This document shows positions 12,136 to 25,000 of a DNA stretch of 64,000 nucleotides, piece by piece. The stretch covers positions 1 through 64,000 of the forward strand of contig RPFO01000624.1 in the NCBI GenBank assembly GCA_009746045.1, in the 5' to 3' direction. How positions within the stretch are numbered: position 1 is the first letter of the stretch; each line of letters opens with the position of its first letter. This DNA comes from Mesostigma viride. Taxonomy: Eukaryota > Streptophyta > Mesostigmatophyceae > Mesostigmatales > Mesostigmataceae. The notes under the pieces were generated by a model. That model was not told where the DNA came from, made no database searches, and saw only the letters and a program-made list of their open reading frames with translations. Position numbers and translations under genes: made by a program.

Positions 12136-15100
12136 TCACGTGCTGGCGGGCAGGCCGTCCTTGGCCTGCTGCTTGCGCACGTTCCAGTTGAGCCCATCAC
12201 GAACGCCGCGGAACCAGTCGGGGGTGGCCCCCTGCCGGCACACGCTGGGCATGGGCCACACGGACATGCGCACGAGCACCGCGTCGCCGCCGCCCAGCTG
12301 CTGGCGGTTCTTGCCGTCAAAGGACACCCAGGCGGTGCCACGTGCGTGTGCGGGCACTTGCACACGCAGGGTCACGTAGTCAGGAAAGATGAGGGGCCGG
12401 AACGAGAGCGAGTGCGGGCAGATGGGCGTGAAGAGGATGGCGGGCACCTGCGGGTGCACCATCGAGCCGCCTGCAGTACGCAGGGGCATGCACACGGTCA
12501 CGCAAGCGAGCTCGCACACGGTCACGCAAACGGTCGCGCAAATGGGCAACCACACGCGCAGGCAGCGGCAAGCGGGGGCCGTGACCAGAGACTAGAGACA
12601 CCACGCGGGCTTGTCAGGCACAGGCTGTCTGTGTATAAGGACACCACAAGGCAGACGTTTAAGCTGTGCGGCAATCGCCAGAGGAACACTCCCATGTGCG
12701 GCCGTGTCCCTGCGCGCCAGATGCCAGGGTGCCAGGGTGCAGCGCAGATGAGTGCGTGGGACAGAAGACGGCATCGGCGCGTGCTCCTGCATGCAACGGT
12801 TGCGTACGGCAGCAAACACCACAGCCAATGCCATGCCCCAAGCCGGGAACGTTGACAGCACAGACATGGGCACAGCTGCCCCCCGTCCTAATCACACATG
12901 CACATGCGAATGGCACGTCGCAGCCAAATGCAGGCACGGTGCGCTCTCCTCCCCCTTACCCCACCCAGCCATAAACCTTGCCACTCCCATGGACTGCACG
13001 GAAACGAAGCAGGCACAAGTGGCACAGGGAAACCGTGACTGAGGCGGCCAGGCTGGTCGGCCGGCAGGAGCTCAGACAGGCAGCAGCCCGAGGGCAAGCG
13101 GAGATGCGACAGGGGAAGGATGGGACACGAGGGGCGCGCAGAAGACAAGCTGCCGGGATGCAGAAGGGGGGGGGGGTTCCGGGCACATACCGGCAGCCAG
13201 GGAGTAGGCGGTGGACCCTGAGGGGGTGGACACGATGAGCCCGTCCCCCTGCACGTTGGTGACGAAGGCGTCGTCGCAGAAGCACTCGAGGTTGGTGAGG
13301 AAGGGCGACAGGCCGCGGTCGACCACCACCTCGTTCAGCACGCTGTAGGTGAACAGCGAGGCTGCGGGAGGAGACCGCACACGTGCAGCAGGAGCGAGCA
13401 AGGCAGGCAGCAGGTGGGGCACGCGCGGTCGCATGCGCAGGGGCAGGTCAGCGCGCAAGTGGTGACTCAAGTTCACAAAGACTGCAGAGGCTGGCGGGCA
13501 TGGAAAGCATGATGAACCTGGAGGCGCCAAAACAGGCGGGGACCAACGCAGGCCCCGCAAGATATCAGCACCGAAGGTCCACCGCTGGGTGCCCTCGGGC
13601 TGGCATCCGTTGAGGTTCCCACGTGTGCGCCTGTGTATGTGCCCACGTGTGCGCCTGTGTTGAAAGTAAGCTGTTTGTCCCCACCCATGCACTCACACCC
13701 ACCGCTCCTCCCCATCCGCAGCCTACTCCATTACACTCTTCTTGTTTAAACTCACACACAGCGCTCCCCCCGACAGTCATATTCTTCCATATACTCTTTC
13801 CATATACTCTTTTCATATACTCTTGTGCTCCTCCCATATACACTCCTGTTCACACCCACACGCGCTCTTCTCCTCCCCTCCTGTTCAGACCCACATGTGC
13901 TGTTCTCCTCCGCGCTGTCACGGCCATCGTCCGTCCCCGCGCGTAGGATGCGGCATGTCAACCGGTGTCGGAGCAGGATGCTGAAGCCGCCGCGCAAGAT
14001 GTGCTCCACCGTCGGCTGCAGCTCGCCCAAGGGGAACGCTGTGAGGAAGCCCAGGGACCCCATAGCCATGGCCAGGGTGGGCGGCATGGGCCCCGCGAAG
14101 AGCGAGCTGGTCCATATGACAGTGCCATCACCACCAAAGGTGACGATGAAGTCCACGGCCACGTGCAGCTTGTCCAGGTTGCTGGCCACGTCCCAGGTGA
14201 GCACCTGGGCGCGCTGCTCCTCCCCCAGGGCGGCGTATGTGGAGGGCTCCACCAGCACCAGCAGATGCTTGTCGGCGTGCAGCCAGCGGATGGCGGAGGC
14301 CAGCACCTCCTCAACCTGGTGAGGGCGGTGGGGCAAAGAGGTGCGGAGGGTCCAAGGTGACAAAGCAAGGTGTGGCCGCACGCCATGACGGGGGAAAGCT
14401 TGGCACGACGAGGGAATGAAAAGGGGGTGGGAGAGCCGGGCGCGGCCAAGCACTAGCAGGCGCAAGCAGGTTTGGCCATGCACACAGATGGAGGTAAACG
14501 ATGCACAACGCAAGAACCTCAACACAGCTTGAACGCCAGCAAATCACCGCCAGCACATCGCGACACGTAACGCCACACGATGTGGCACGCCCCACCACCG
14601 CCACCGTCCGCACGCACCTCCTTGCCCGGCTTGCACACGAGCAGCACCGACTTGGGCGGCTTCTCCCACACGATCTGCATCGAGGAGCAGGCGATGATCT
14701 CGTTGCTGATCTCCTTACCCGTGCGCGGTGACAGCGACGCACCGCCCAAAACGTCGTAGCCGTAACCGCCGCCCTCTCCGCCGTACGCGCCACCATCGTC
14801 CATGTCCACCACCGAGGAAAGGTGGCCGCTCACCATTTGCCCGTCCGACGTCTCCGAGGGCAGGCGCAGGAGGGGCGGCAGCGCAGGCGCGGGCGCGGGG
14901 GCAGATGGCGGCGTCCCGTGGGTCTCAGGTCGTGTGATGTCCAGGGAACAGAAGAGCTGGAATGCAGAACCCTGCGGCTTGCCCAGCGAGGGCGCCTGCA
15001 GGAGGGGGACCGTGGGTGGGTGGGTGCGCAACAGGCGTGAGGTCACTTGTGCCAGAGTTAAGGCACCACGGACTCGGTCGTTTTCAACAAGGCCACGAGC

Positions 15101-18100
15101 AGCAGCAGAGGATCCAGAACATGTCCCCATGGGACATGCCTGAGCGAGGTGCATACTCCCCCAATTGTGCATAACAATCAGGTGTGCGCCCACCGCGTGG
15201 TCCACAGGGTGCATGCCGATGTGCTCAACCTTGGCACAAAGGCACGGAGAGGAGCCGTCCCAAACCCAACGGCATTCACAACCCAACGGCCGGAGCACGT
15301 GGTGGCCGGCATGCGCGGGGGAAAGGCAGAGAAAAGAGGAAACCTTCAGTCCCCTCTGTCTAGATGAAGGCATAAAGGAGAAGAAATGGAGAGAGCCATG
15401 AATCGGAGGCAAAAGGGTTGCAGCTTAGGTGGCCCCTACCTTGCCATCCTCGTCCTCCGCCCCCAGCTCGTGCCACGCTGCATCGCTGCCCATCAGCAGG
15501 GGGCCCTCCGTCATCATGGCGGCGCCACTTGTCGCCGCACCACCCTCCTGCGTCGCCGGCAGCAGCCTCAGCTCCTCTGAATGCAGGTCCGCGAGTGCCT
15601 CCTGCGGCGCGGTCGAGGGCAGGAAGAGGTTGTTCTTGTTCTGGCGCGCCACGTGCACGCCCGCGACACCCTTGGAGGCGAACACGGTGGAGGAGCGCCG
15701 GATGAGGCGGGGGGGGGACGCATCACCGGACATGAGGCAGGCCAGGGGGGACGCGAGGGGGGACACGACCGAGGGGGCCGACCCTGCGCGCGTGGCCGAG
15801 GGTTCGATCGCCATGCTGTCACCCGACACCTCCTGCGCTAGCATGGGAGCAGATCCTGCCAGCTGGGCACCGCCAACACCCTCGTGACCTACTATCTTGC
15901 TGCCACCACCCGGAGGCACGCCGCGTGACGGTCCCACGTCCCTCGCACCTGCTACGGCATGTGGTGGCTCATGCATTTCCTGTCCTTGTCCCTGCCCTTG
16001 CGCCTCCGTGTCCACCAGCTGCGGCCGGCGCGGCACGCTCTCCCTCGCCTCCTCTCCTGCCCCAAGCACAGCTTGCCTGTCGGTGGGTGTCGTCGGTTCC
16101 CTACCTGCCCGCCTGCCAGGTGCCTTTTCGACACCGCTCGCTGCGCCCTCACGTGCGCCTGTCCCCGTACACACCCCCGTGAGGCGCTTGTTGGGCACAC
16201 CCACCCCCATGGCCCGCAGCCCCCTCTCACCGTCATCTCCTTTGGACTCACCCGGACCGTATCTCGGCGAGCCATCAGGGCTGCTGCTGCTGCTGCAGCT
16301 GCTGCTGCTACCTCTGCTGCTGCCGCCAGAGCTGCTGCCATTGCTGCCATCGCCCGTGCAGCTCTCCCCAACAATGCCCACCGATGCGCTCGCGGACATG
16401 TCCCTCGCGGTGCCCCCACCCTCCCCTGCTCCCTCGACGCTGTGCGGCGCCGCAGGGGGGTGGCGCTGTGCGTGCCTGTGCTTGTGGTGGTGCTGATGTG
16501 GCGGAGGGCCGTGCTGCTGGCGCACGCGCACGCGATGCGGCCGCTTGACTACGATGGTGTTGGGGGTGGACGCGCCCGAAAAGGGGGGCGCGGGTGACGG
16601 GCTGCGCCCACCCACCGGCAGGGGCGGGGGGGCCAGCTGCACCGTTGCAGGTGCAATATCGGCCGAGCTGCCATCCCCCGTGGTCTCAGCAGCGCTGGCC
16701 CTAGTACCCGTGACGGCCGCCGGTAGTTGCGCCGAGCTGCCCATGGGGGCACCCGCCTCCCCGAGTGCTGGCGCGTCTCGACCGCCGCGGTCCACACCGC
16801 CACCAACATCACCCCCAGCAACGTGGGTGGAGCTCACTACGTGGCCCGGCGACGGTGACGGATGCGATGGGTGCGGCGGCGGCACGCTGGGCTGCGGGGA
16901 AGACCCGCTCAGGGGCACTCCCAGGGTGGGAAAAGGGCGCCCGTGCGCGCCACTGCCCGCGTCGATCCCACTGGCCCCGCCTGGCGGCAGCGTGTGCCCT
17001 GGCTGGGTTGCCTGCGGTGTGAGGAGGGTGTGGGGTGTTTCGGGCACTGCAGGGGATACTGGGCAAGAGACCGCCGCCAAGCCAGCATCATGGTGGTGGT
17101 GGCGGAGGTGGTGGCCGTCCAGGGGGTGGTGGTGGTGGTGATGGAGGTGGTGGTGATGGTGGTGACCATCGGCGGGATTGTGGGGGTGGTGGGCCGCCAG
17201 CATGTGGCAGGCCTCCAGGACACGAGCAGGATCATGGCAGGCGGCGTCGCGGGTGCCATCAGGGGGGGGGCCAGTGACAACACACGCGTGGCAGGGGGCA
17301 GCGGGCCCACACGCAGCGGGCGCACAGGTGTCAGCACAGCAGCGGCTGAGGGCATCCGTCAAGCTGCGACACAAGGGGCCCCGCGTCGCAGGGGGGAGGT
17401 CGCACGGGGGCGCCAGCAGCGGCGTCCCATTGGCGCTGGTGTGGGCGGTGGTGGTGGACAGCAGGGACTTGACGTGGGGCAGCGCGTGGTGGTGGCTCTC
17501 GGCGTGGTGGCAACCGCGTTGGTCATGCCAGCGCGGCCCCATCCCCCCACCCGCCCCATCCTCACAGGATGAGTACCTGCCGTCCCCGCACATGGCTGCG
17601 ACGCTGGCCGTGTGCCGCAGCAGCGGTTGACCATGGTCACCGCCCAGTGCCGCCTCCCACCCGGAAGGGGGGGGGCTGTGGCCGTCGGGTGGCACCCCCT
17701 CCCTGTCCCCCTCCCAGTAGGGTGCCACCAGGGAACTGAGGGAGGGCGTGCTTCTGCTGGCTGCCACCACCAGGTTGCACATGACCCGCCGGTGGCCCGG
17801 TGTGGGTGGGAAGGGAGGGGGGTTGCCCCCATTACTGGCCACTGGAGGTGGCAAGCACGAGTGCAGCCCAAGGGGAAGGGGCGGGGCATGCATGCACACG
17901 CCATTCCAGCAGGCAGGCCAATCCCGGCACGCAAGGAGGAACACAAGCGGAGGCAACGGTGCGGAGGCAATGCAGCGTCCATCAACGGATGCGATAGGTA
18001 ATCAGTATGCCTGAGGCAAAAGGCGCCCCATTCCAATCCCTCCAAACCAAGACCAGGAAATGGCCGAATGTGTCTGGCTACCCCCACCCGTCAGCAACAA

Positions 18101-19934
18101 GTCTCCCACCCATCCCTGCCAGCCCGTGTGGGGTGGTCGCACGACACCTACTGGGTGCGCGCCTGCTGGATCCCCCTGCATGTCGTGCGGCGGCCCAATG
18201 GCAACGGGTCTTTGCTAAACCCATGTAGTTGCATTCACCAGCTACCTGCGACAACCTTGTGGCCCACCAGCAGGGGACCCGGCCGAAACGCTGGAGGCCA
18301 CCTCCCTCTGACAACGCACACGAGGGGCACAGATGGTTGGCGGTGCAGCAGCACAGACCGTGACCATGATGGTGCGCGGCCCAGATGGACAGCACGTTGC
18401 GGAGGCAAGGGGAAGGGACCGAGGCCAAGCGCAACACAACAGGAAGGAATCGCAACACGGCATGGCTACCAAGCAAATGATGGCTACCAAACAAATGAGC
18501 AAGGGACACATGGGGCCTGTAATCCCCCTGTGCGGTGCCCCCCCCCTCCCTCCCCCCCTCCCCCCCTCCCCCCTCCCCCCTCCCTCCCTCCCTCCCTCCC
18601 TCCTCCCTCCCTCCCTCCCTCTCCCTCCCTCCCTCCCTCCCTCCCTCCCTCCCTCCCTCCCTCCCTCCCTCCCTCCCTCCCTCCCTCCCTCCCTCCCTCC
18701 CTCCCTCCCTCCCTCCTTCCCTCCCTCCTTCCCTCCCTCCCTCCCTCCCGCCCAACCCCCCACCCACCAATCAACCTGGTCACCAACCAGGCGGCCCCCC
18801 CCCTCACCCGGCGTGTGCGGCGCCGCGTGCTCTGTCAGGCTTGCGCGTGAGCTGTGCGCTGACGACGCCACCGCCATCTGGAACTTTCGCTTCCATTCCT
18901 CCGCCTCCCTCAGCGCCGCCTTCTCTTTGGCCGCCGCCACCTCCATGCAGTCCGCCATGGCTGGTCAGGGGTGGGTGCGTGAGTGGGTGCGTGACCGCAT
19001 GCATGGTGGGCAAAGTGGGGGGGCAGGGGCGGATGACAGCTGCAGCATCACGGCTCAGATCCTTGCGCTGACATCTGACTCCGCATTGCTCGCCCTGAAA
19101 GAGTGGATCATAAGCATTGCAGCGCGTCGGGTACGGGAGGTTGGCGGGGGGGGGGTGACGGACCGGGTGTGCTAGGAAAGGGAGGGGGCATCACAAGAAC
19201 CTTGCGGTAAGGGAAACGCTTCCAGTGCCACCAGTGCAACGGCACACCACCCTGCAACACCCTGCAAACGTAACCACATGATCCTGCATCGCAACCGCAG
19301 TTCTTCGACGGGACAAGACCAGTACACCGAATGCAGCAATAACGAGGATTGCAAAAAAAGCGTCCCAGTCCTAGTCCCCTTTCCCCGCGTCCCACCCGCC
19401 ACGTCACTGCAACACCAAGGTCCTGGCGTACGAAACGTCACGATGCCTGAAGCCATGATGCCACCACCCACCACACGATGGCCGTGACGGCCACGACAAC
19501 GCTGACGATCATAATGCTCAGCACAATCATTCTTAGTGATGGAGCTGGTGGCCATCATGGCCATCTTGATGCCGCACGCTGCGCTATCGCTAGCAGGCAA
19601 GCGCCTCATCACCACCCACAACCCCCTCGCAGTGGTCTGGTCGAGGGACAGCTCCTTTGTGTGTCTTGACGACCATGCAGCGGAGCGGCGGCGATGTGGG
19701 ATCGCCTTGTTCATGAGAAAAGCCATGCAATCCCTCTTCACTTCCCAACCCTCTTGAGCATGGCACACAGCTGGTTCAGAGTCTCCAACCTACGGCCCAC
19801 CGCCCCCGCAGCAGCTCACCCCGCAGCATGCTCGCGAGGTCCCCCATGGAGCGGAACGAAGGCGGCCATGTGTCGTCCCGCTCTTGCACGCTGCTGCCAC
19901 CCGCACCGCCCCGTCCCATCGGGTCCAGCTGCGC
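12136..19934 (-). CDS. NADK: NAD kinase, plant NADK2-like, with long low-complexity N-terminal region
   Basis: NAD kinase phosphorylates NAD to NADP with ATP. Coding exons in transcript order: 19934-19820, 18960-18808, 17760-15440, 14995-14618, 14315-13922, 13361-13191, 12470-12136. All junctions are GT-AG and all phases fit, giving about 1,288 residues. Diagnostic motifs are in the last three exons: FGGDGTVIW (the GGDGT nucleotide loop), [27 protein letters not shown] and [20 protein letters not shown]. The end ([15 protein letters not shown]) matches plant NADK2-type enzymes. Exon 2 encodes a charged, probably coiled segment. The 2.3-kb exon 3 encodes a Pro/Gly/Ser/His-rich region with histidine runs and no recognised domain. 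The donor after 13922 (GTGACA) is weak. The true start is unknown: no ATG precedes 19934 in frame before a stop, so a 5' exon may be missing, or translation may start at the first internal ATG. Function of the kinase domain is secure, N-terminal structure less so. Confidence 0.88.
17075..17185 (-). repeat. histidine-codon repeat inside NAD kinase exon 3
   Basis: Runs of CAC/CAT codons on the minus strand encode clusters of 4-6 histidines separated by short linkers. The plus strand reads as GGT/GGA-rich sequence. Length variation between strains is likely. Confidence 0.7.
18541..18749. repeat. CCCT tetranucleotide microsatellite in NAD kinase intron 2
   Basis: About 210 bases of nearly pure CCCT on the plus strand, with a few CCTT and CCC variants. 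On the sense strand of the gene this is GGGA, capable of G-quadruplex formation. Long open frames read through it are artefacts of the repeat. Confidence 0.95.
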
Positions 19935-22022
19935 CTGACAGCACACGATCCAGGGTTGCGGCCGGGTCCGTCCACAATGTTCATGTTATGCTAACGAGGC
20001 TGCCAGATATTTCAGAAAAACAAGAACAGTTCGTTGCGATCCAGGCTGCAATACATAATTGTATACAACGATGGCAAAACCAAACGTTAGAATACGCAGT
20101 GCACGCATCTAAAATGCACAAAGCTTGGGAAGGTAAAGTAAAAGCCGCCAGGAGCAAGCAGAGCCACTGTATGCTAGGATACTAGTAGCACTTGGGTCAC
20201 GCGCACCATATTTGCAGCATGACGCTTCAATGCATCAGACAACTCAGTGTGCCCCTGCCCCAACGAGGCTTCGTGCGGTTGCATGTTAGATGCTCGAACC
20301 GCGGGAACGAGGAATTATAGGTGGAGCGGGCATTTGCTCGACATCATGGAAAGAACCGGCATGCTCAACGGCCCAACGAGAGAAGCAATGCATCGCACAG
20401 GCAGAAATCCCGATCAATTACGTGATTGCAAGCCGTGTCCACCGTCGTATTTCCTTCGGAATATCCAGGTGCCATAGAGCACGGCTAACCTGAGGTAGCT
20501 CGGCGATTGTGATTTAAAAACCGCCTTAACGCGAGAAAATTAGCCTGAGGACCGAGCAGTCATAGAAAAGGCAAGTGCAGAAGGTCGCACAGCCCGAGCG
20601 GCTAATTTTCCAGAAAACGGTAGAATGCCTAAGTTACCTGCGTTACTCGCGATACTTGTCTACAAGCGTGCGAGGCCATTCCTCCGCAATGGCATTTACT
20701 GACATCCCTCAGTATCCCTTTTTGCTTCAATAATCAGGTGGAGGCACGTCATCCCGGGCATGGCGTCATCAATGCATAATACCTAGACTAGACACGTGCG
20801 CACTGTGTCACAAAACTTTTGTATTGATTTTTTTTCCCCCCCGGAAATTATTCTCCTCCCTACTGAACAGGTCCTGAAGTGGAAAACTTTGCTCGCGCGA
20901 GATCTGTTTCCCAACAACAGCCACAACCAAAGCATCTCTGCTGCCCAAGTGCGGCATGTGGGATCAACAACAACTGCCGCGACAAGCAAAGTGGAGTGAC
21001 AACGGGAGCCTGCAGATGTGCATATCCCACCATGTTCATGGTTCCATGATAAAAATTTTTCTTGGACTTTGGACGCCTGATCTGCTCTCCTGGGACGTAT
21101 TCAACGCTGTATACGCAATTGGAATGCTACATATGCTCCTAACAAATAACATAATAACTGGAATAAAGGCATGATCTGGTGGCTTAAACGTCAACAGCGT
21201 TACTGTTTCAGCTAGCACTGCGCTTCCCGCAACGCAGGTGCGTTTATCTACGAAAACCACGCCGCTGGACAACACGCAGCACGCTTGCCGTTGCTTTTAC
21301 TTAGACCCCGTCAATGCTGCTCTTGCGATAACTCTAGCTCTTGCGTAGTCATGTCGCTTTGCTTGCGACGACTTTATCGCGCCCTTTCGTCGAGGACCAA
21401 ATGGAAACGTGATCAAGTTAGGAATACGTTGTCTCTTGCGCACGACGAGCCGCGGGCACCTAAGGGGCTCGGAGCTACAGTAGTTTGGGGGGTTCAGTTT
21501 TGCTCGTACGAGGCGTTTTTTAACGGATCTTGCACTAGTTTCTCACGCACATTTTGCTAGGTGGTTTTCTCTGGGTAATTTCCCGTCATCCAGACACGTC
21601 CAGTTAGCCCTCGTGGCACCACACCCTTCGATGTGGAAGGCGGGTTTCGGATTTTCTATGTTCTCACTCGACTGTGAGAATGCCCCGTGACCTATGAACA
21701 GAGGAATAACATATATTTCTTGTCGTGCTGCTCATCCCGTGCAGCCGCCCAGCCATGCTTCTCCGAACCGGAACTTGGGGCTGGACAGCGCGCTCTGGGG
21801 GACAGTAGCAGGATAAGCGCACAACAAATGATAAGGGCTCATTGTCGAGGACAGGATATGACCGTGTGCCAGCGCCGCAGCTGGCGGGATGTCTGCTGGC
21901 GCGGAGCGGATGGTTAAGCACCCAGGTCCAGGCATACCTGTCGAGTGATCGGTACTGCACCAGCTGACAACTGTCACGTGAGGCCTGCCGTACATAGCCA
22001 TATTTAGCCAGCCATATATATT
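19935..22022. promoter_or_regulatory. divergent intergenic region between NAD kinase and NIPP1-like genes
   Basis: About 2.1 kb lies between the two divergently transcribed genes, so it should contain both promoters and 5' ends. It is distinctly AT-richer than the genes. No TATA box, known motif or transposon end was recognised with confidence. A small open frame sits at 19988-20185. Confidence 0.45.
19988..20185 (+). CDS. possible small protein, 65 residues
   Basis: An ATG-started frame encoding a hydrophilic, probably helical peptide (LPDISEKQEQFVAIQAAIHN near its start). Codon use is AT-rich (AAA, GAA, CAA), unlike the GC-rich neighbours. No family was recognised. It could be an exon, a decayed foreign or transposon fragment, or chance. 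Confidence 0.2.
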   Translation: MLTRLPDISEKQEQFVAIQAAIHNCIQRWQNQTLEYAVHASKMHKAWEGKVKAARSKQSHCMLGY

Positions 22023-25000
22023 ATGCAGCCCGCACCGCCGCGCATGCCGCCACCGGTCAAGGTGCCCGACCCAGTGCTGCACCTCCCTGCGTGGTCCAAC
22101 CCGCCGCCCCAGGGCACGTTCTATTTTGAGGTGAGCACGGCGCTTACGCGTGTTTCGGTGGGCATGTGGGGCATGTGGGGCATGTGGGGCATCGTGTCTT
22201 GGCCCCGCCCAGCAGCCAGTATGCCGGTGAAAGAGGGTGAGCGGGTGGGTGGGTGGCGGGTGAACGAGGGCGGGTGGGTGGGTGGGTGGCGGGCAGGTGG
22301 GCGGCTGGGTGTGTGGGTGGCGGGCAGGCGGGCGGGCAGGCAGGCAGGCAGGCAGGCGGGCGGGCAGGCGGGCGGGCGGGCGGGCGAGCGGGCGGGAGGG
22401 AGGGAGGGAGGGAGGGAGGGAGGGAGGGAGGGAGGGAGGGAGGGAGGGAGGGAGGGAGGGAGGGAGGGAGGGAGGGAGGGAGGGAGGGAGGGAGGGAGGG
22501 AGGGAGGGAGGGGGAGGGAGGGAGGGAGGGAGGGAGGGAGGGAGGGAGGGAGGGAGGGAGGGAGGGAGGGAGGGAGGGTGGCACGATCTCCCACCATGCT
22601 TCGCCAGCCATGTTCCTCTAACCCAACATGGACGCCCAGGTGTTCCTGGGACGTTGGTGTTGCCTGGTAGCCCCCGCATCCCACCCACGATTGCCGTCAC
22701 CGTGGCCTGTGGAGTACATTCAACATAAAAAAGACAGCATTTATACATTGCTGCTGGCACCTGCATGGGGGTGGATGCTGCGCGTGGCACAAGCAGAGTT
22801 GGCGGTTTGATGGTTTTCGCCCATCGGTAGAGTGCTCGGACACGGCTAGTGCTGGGACAGGTGGGACGTGCTGGCGGGTATGGGAGGTTGGGGAATGTTG
22901 GGAAAGGTTGTTTTTGGATAGCTGGGGGGAGGCTGCTTCTGGATTCGTCCCAAGTTCCAACACCAATTTGCCGACCTGCCTGGTGGTTTCATGGGCGCGT
23001 GCTTGCACGCTTGTTTGCCACCTGCCCCACCCGGCATGAATGCCCCCCCCCTCCAGGTGGTCAAGGATGGCAATGTCATCGCCACCATCCCCTTTGACGC
23101 GCGCCAGCACGTGTTTGGGCGGCACTCCGACTGCCACACGCCGCTGGACCACCCGTCCACTTCGCGCTTCCACGCCCAAGTTCTCCACCACCGGAACGGG
23201 GCCATCTACGTGACCGACCTGGGTACGTGGCGGGGATGCGCATGGTCAATCTATGGTCACTGTAGCGCGCAGCAGCATGGGAATGGGGCCATTTCCCGGC
23301 GTGATTTGGAACCGCTGGCACTGACACGGCTTTTGCGCCCGCATTCCCTTGTGCTTGTCCTGAGCACTTGGTGCGGAACGGGCTGCTGTGGTGGCCATGG
23401 GTCTCCGTGCGCCGGCATCGCATGAAGACCTGGGAAGTGCCTTGAGCAAAGATAATTGCCTTGAGCCAAGGTAAACATTGTACGCTGTACGGTGAGCTCT
23501 CCATGCGCAGGCGTTGAGACCCCCTGCCTTGTTACCCCTCATGGCGCCTACCCCCCTGCTGGCCCCAGGGTCGGCGCACGGCACGTTTGTGGCCGGCACG
23601 CGCGCCATCCCCTTTGAGCCGGTGGAGCTCGACGTCGGCTGCAAGCTGCGGTTCGCCGAGTCCACGCGCGTGTACGTGCTGCGGCGCGCCGTGCCTGATG
23701 CCGTGCACGACGCGAGGGGGGGGGTGCAGCACCGGCCGTCCTCCCCGCTGCCACCGCGGCCTGACCCGGCCGACGAGGAAGCGGTGAGGGATGGGGTCGG
23801 GGTGGGGGGATGGGGTGGGATGGGATGGGAGGGGTGGATGGGGTCATGGGTGGAATGGGTGGCCTCCGTGGGATGGGTGATCGAGACAGGTCTCGTGGCT
23901 GAACGGGGGTGGCTGTGGGGTGTGATGAGTTGCTGTTTTGGGGTGTGATGAGTTGCTGTTTTGTGTGCACAACTTTCGTCCACGCGCGCTGTTCGATGGA
24001 GGCATGAACCTTGTCATAGGGGCGCGGCATCCGTCTACAACACAACCAGTGGAGGTTCATGCTTTGCACATGTGTGGGCAGGCGGCGCGGGTCGGTGCAC
24101 GGGTGCGCGCAGACCTGCAAGGAGGCAAGGATAGGCGGGTCGCAACCTTTCAGGCGCCCAGGGTGGGATTGCTGTGCCCCCCCACCTGCCAGGCAGCAAG
24201 CTTGCAAACCAGCGGCATATTTAAGAAGAACGGGGACGCGGGGGCATCCTGGAACAAGGGGGGGAGGAGATGCGCGGGGAAGCAGGCAGGGGATGCGCGG
24301 GTGTCGGGGAACAAGGGGGGGAGGAGATGCGCGGGGAAGCAGGCAGGGGATGCGCGGGTGTCGGGGAACAAGGGGGGGAGGAGACCGCCCGTTTTTCCCT
24401 CCCATTTCCCACCAGCTTTCCCTCCCACTTTTCCCCCTGCCTCCCCCCCCCCCCCCCCCCGCTCCCCCATGGAAGCCATCATGACCTCTGTTTCGGGCTT
24501 TTGCTCCGATGCGGGATGGAGGGCCACTGCGTCTGCGTGTGTGCCCTCTGTCCAGGGCTGCTGGCTGCTGACGCACGGCCTGCCGGTGTGCTGGCCTCAT
24601 GTCTATGAACGTGTTCGTTGTGCCCGCAGGTCCTCCAGTTCAACACCCTGTGCAACAAAAAGGTGCGCCCACGTTTTTACTTTCCCCTGCTACTGCCGCG
24701 CTCGCCTTGCAATGAGGGTGGTGCATGTGGATGCCTAAAGGCTTCCAGGGGTGGAGAACGGCCCGGCATGCTACTTGGGGTCATGTGTAAGCAGAAACAC
24801 AGCTGCTTCCGTCTTCCTGGCAATCTTGATCTGTGGCTTGTACGCGCATGCCTGATGCCAGTGCGTGGTTCGTGGGTGGGATTTCTGCACGTGGAGGGCC
24901 TGTTACAAAGAGAAACTTGAGGAAGATGCTGCATGCCGACGGGTGGTGGCGCCATTTCGTGTATACCATCCTGTGCGTGGGGGTGCTGTCACTGCTGGAT

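Noticed and set aside
13752-14449. Several 130-250 codon frames in other frames over the NAD kinase exons
   Set aside because: They are shadows of the exon at 13922-14315, whose frame holds GGDGT and has matching splice phases.
18078-18958. Long frames of Arg-Glu-Gly or Leu-Pro-Pro-Ser repeats
   Set aside because: They are translations of the CCCT/GGGA microsatellite. Only the segment 18808-18960 on the minus strand, with clean splice sites and fitting phase, is kept as an exon.
21732-22790. 352-codon minus-strand frame rich in Pro-Ser
   Set aside because: It reads the GGGA array of the NIPP1 intron in reverse and overlaps exon 1 antisense.
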